From Chloroflexota bacterium (GTDB lineage: Bacteria; Chloroflexota; Anaerolineae; UBA3071), in the NCBI GenBank assembly GCA_014383605.1, contig JACNHM010000638.1, forward strand, positions 1 to 7,974: DNA of 7,974 nt. The letters run 5' to 3'. Positions 6,354-7,974 of this stretch are shown here, piece after piece. The notes beneath the pieces were generated by a model. It did not search any database. It was not told where the DNA came from and saw only the letters and a program-made list of their open reading frames with translations. How positions within the stretch are numbered: position 1 is the first letter of the stretch; each line of letters begins with the position of its first letter. The translations under genes and the position numbers were made by a program.

Positions 6354-7973
6354 TCAGCGCCGCGTCAGGCCGCCGGGGCTATGCCGCTTTACCCACAGTT
6401 GCCGCCCGTCGGAAATGAGCTCCACGACCTCCAAGGGGTCCGCTTCGATCCGCGGCAGCGGTTGCAGGTGCTCCTGCACCTGGGGCGGGTAGGTGGTATC
6501 GTCGGGCACGATGACCAACTGCGGGCGCACGGCGGTCAGGAAATCAGCCGTGGGCCAGTTGCCCGTGCCGGCGTGAGGTGTCTTCAGCGCCGTCGCCGTC
6601 AGATCTGTGCCGCCAGCCAGCAGCGTCGCCTGCGTCTCCTGTTCGATCTCCGAGGGCAGCAGCAGCCGCAGCTCGCCCATGCTGAGCCGCAGGACGGCGT
6701 TGTCTGGTGTGCTGCCTCTGTCCGGCGCGTGTATCACCTCCAGCAGCACCCCCGCGTCGAGTTGCACGCGCGTCCCCGTCGCCAGTGACGCACTGCTCAC
6801 GCCGGGCAGGGAGACTCCCTCGGGCAGCAGCGCCTGGGCCACGCCGTAACGGGCCAGCAGATCGGCCAGCGGCGCGGTGTGTGCGGCGTCGGCCTGCGTC
6901 AGCACCAGCAGATCGAGCTTGCGCCCCCAGCCGGGCAGCGTGGCTCCCAACGCTCCAACTACGTCGGCCTCACCGCGCCCTGCATCCACGAGCACGCGGC
7001 GGCCGCCCGGCGTCTGCACCAGTGCGGCGTCGCTTTCCCCCAGGCCGATGAACCACACGTGCAGGCGGCCATCGGGCAGGCCGCTCAGCGCCGTGGCGCC
7101 TAGCCAGAGGGGGATCACCGCGGCCGCGGCCAGCGCCACCGCCCGCCGCGAGGGCAGTGGTGTTCCCGCTTCCAGCTTCCGCCAGAGTTGACGTAAGCCA
7201 AGTCCGCCGAAGAGCAGGGCGTAGGTGATCAGCGCCAGCGAGCGGCCCAGCGTCCCCACCTCCAGCGAGGCCAGGGGCAGGCGTGCTGTCCACTCCACCA
7301 CGGCCACGGTGTAGGCCAGGAAGAGCCAGGGCACGGCGGCGATGAGCCGGCCCAGCGGCAGCCAGATCAGGCCGGTCAGCGTGGCCAGTCCTCCGAAGAT
7401 CATGATGGGGGGTTGAATGGGCAGGATCAAGAAGTTCGTCAGGAGAGAGATGGGCGATAGCCGTCCGAAGTGGTAGACGACGAGGGGGGCAGTCGTAATC
7501 TGCGCGGCCAGGGTAACAATCAACGCATCATTGAGTAGACGAATGACGACTCGAAGCTGCTCTTGGGGCAGGAAACGACCCAGCAGCCGCTCGAACCAGC
7601 CCTGCGCCGCCGGCGTGAAGAGGATCAGTCCCAGCGTGGCCATGAACGAGAACTGAAAGCCCACGTCCCACAGCGTCAGCGGGTTGATGGCCGTCATCAA
7701 GAAGGCGGAGGCGAACAGGGAAACGATGGCCGTGCTCTGCCGCCCCAGGTGGATGGCGATGACGTAGAGGATGCCCATGATCGCCGCCCGCACCACCGCG
7801 GCGTCAGCGCCGACGAGCAGGGTGTAGCCGGCGATGCCAGCGACCACGAAGTAGATGGAGCGCCGTTTGCCCACCAGCCGCCCCAGCGTCTGCGTCAGCA
7901 GGCCGGCGATGATCGTGATGTTGAACCCGCTGATGACGATGATGTGTGAAGTCCCGGTGCGATTGAAGTCATC
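6354..7973 (-). CDS. comEC: ComEC/Rec2 DNA-uptake channel, C-terminal part (5' end outside window)
   Basis: ComEC forms the inner-membrane channel that takes up single-stranded DNA in natural transformation. The visible 539 residues enter in the competence domain at TGTSHIIVISGFNITIIAG, the family's signature, so the true start lies beyond base 7974. An apparent GTG start at 7872-7874 is internal. Several hydrophobic membrane segments follow, with the conserved WDVGFQFSFMATLGL and ITTAPLVVYHFGRLSP motifs, then a last helix (AVALAAAAVIPLWLGATAL) before the C-terminal MBL-like domain that begins at GRLHVWFIGLGESD. That domain is degenerate: the usual HxHxDH-type motif is TQADAAH (6879-6899), the GD motif is LPSE (6648-6659), and PHHGS is PHAGT (6564-6578). 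The gene ends at TGA 6354-6356 and is convergent with the sugar cluster, 61 bp away. No sign of disruption is visible in this part. Confidence 0.92.
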   Translation of the reverse strand, partial: DDFNRTGTSHIIVISGFNITIIAGLLTQTLGRLVGKRRSIYFVVAGIAGYTLLVGADAAVVRAAIMGILYVIAIHLGRQSTAIVSLFASAFLMTAINPLTLWDVGFQFSFMATLGLILFTPAAQGWFERLLGRFLPQEQLRVVIRLLNDALIVTLAAQITTAPLVVYHFGRLSPISLLTNFLILPIQPPIMIFGGLATLTGLIWLPLGRLIAAVPWLFLAYTVAVVEWTARLPLASLEVGTLGRSLALITYALLFGGLGLRQLWRKLEAGTPLPSRRAVALAAAAVIPLWLGATALSGLPDGRLHVWFIGLGESDAALVQTPGGRRVLVDAGRGEADVVGALGATLPGWGRKLDLLVLTQADAAHTAPLADLLARYGVAQALLPEGVSLPGVSSASLATGTRVQLDAGVLLEVIHAPDRGSTPDNAVLRLSMGELRLLLPSEIEQETQATLLAGGTDLTATALKTPHAGTGNWPTADFLTAVRPQLVIVPDDTTYPPQVQEHLQPLPRIEADPLEVVELISDGRQLWVKRHSPGGLTRR

Positions 7974-7974
7974 G

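Noticed and set aside
6350..6371. Inverted repeat GGCCT / AGGCC at the comEC 3' end as a terminator
   Set aside because: Only five base pairs, a 12-base loop, no T-run, and it lies mostly inside coding sequence.
7872..7874. GTG as the comEC start
   Set aside because: The frame continues upstream to the window edge and encodes the conserved TGTSHIIVISGFN competence motif, so the start must be outside the window.
1..7974. CRISPR array, tRNA or rRNA genes
   Set aside because: No regularly spaced repeats with spacers and no recognisable tRNA or rRNA sequence were seen. The only repeats are two scattered 20-bp palindromes.

Overview
The window is GC-rich bacterial DNA with Shine-Dalgarno-led genes. 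It reads like an environmental or metagenomic genome, and Chloroflexota (Anaerolineae-like) is my best guess. That guess rests on the wording of the ComEC competence motif and the mix of Gfo/Idh and FGGY genes; no marker gene here proves it.

Region 1 (1 to about 1473, minus strand) is most of an IS3-like insertion sequence with a two-frame transposase (orfA, orfB). It has a canonical A AAA AAC programmed -1 frameshift site and a D-D-(35)-E integrase core. Its far end lies outside the window. The element is dead for an unusual reason: each reading frame is broken by a 20-bp imperfect palindrome (803-822 and 1291-1310). The two palindromes are 19/20 identical once oriented, and deleting exactly 20 bp at each site restores a continuous, family-like transposase. 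I regard this pair of insertions as the most notable observation in the window.

Region 2 (about 1474-1610) is unassigned DNA carrying a strong inverted repeat. It abuts a decapitated gene.

Region 3 (1611-6292, plus strand) is a four-gene, operon-like carbohydrate or polyol cluster. The order is a Gfo/Idh/MocA oxidoreductase lacking about 22 N-terminal residues, including the glycine-rich NAD loop; a metallo-beta-lactamase-fold hydrolase of the COG1237 type; an FGGY sugar kinase; and a second, intact Gfo/Idh/MocA oxidoreductase. Gaps are 21, 67 and 4 bp, and each intact gene has a good ribosome binding site. A plausible but unproven scheme is oxidation of a sugar or inositol to a keto or lactone form, hydrolysis by the MBL protein, and phosphorylation by the kinase. 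Loss of the first dehydrogenase's 5' end, next to the IS, has probably removed the original promoter as well.

Region 4 (6354 to the end, minus strand) is the C-terminal part of ComEC, the DNA-uptake channel, convergent with the cluster. Its C-terminal MBL-like domain has lost most metal-binding motif residues, so it looks like a non-catalytic version of that domain.
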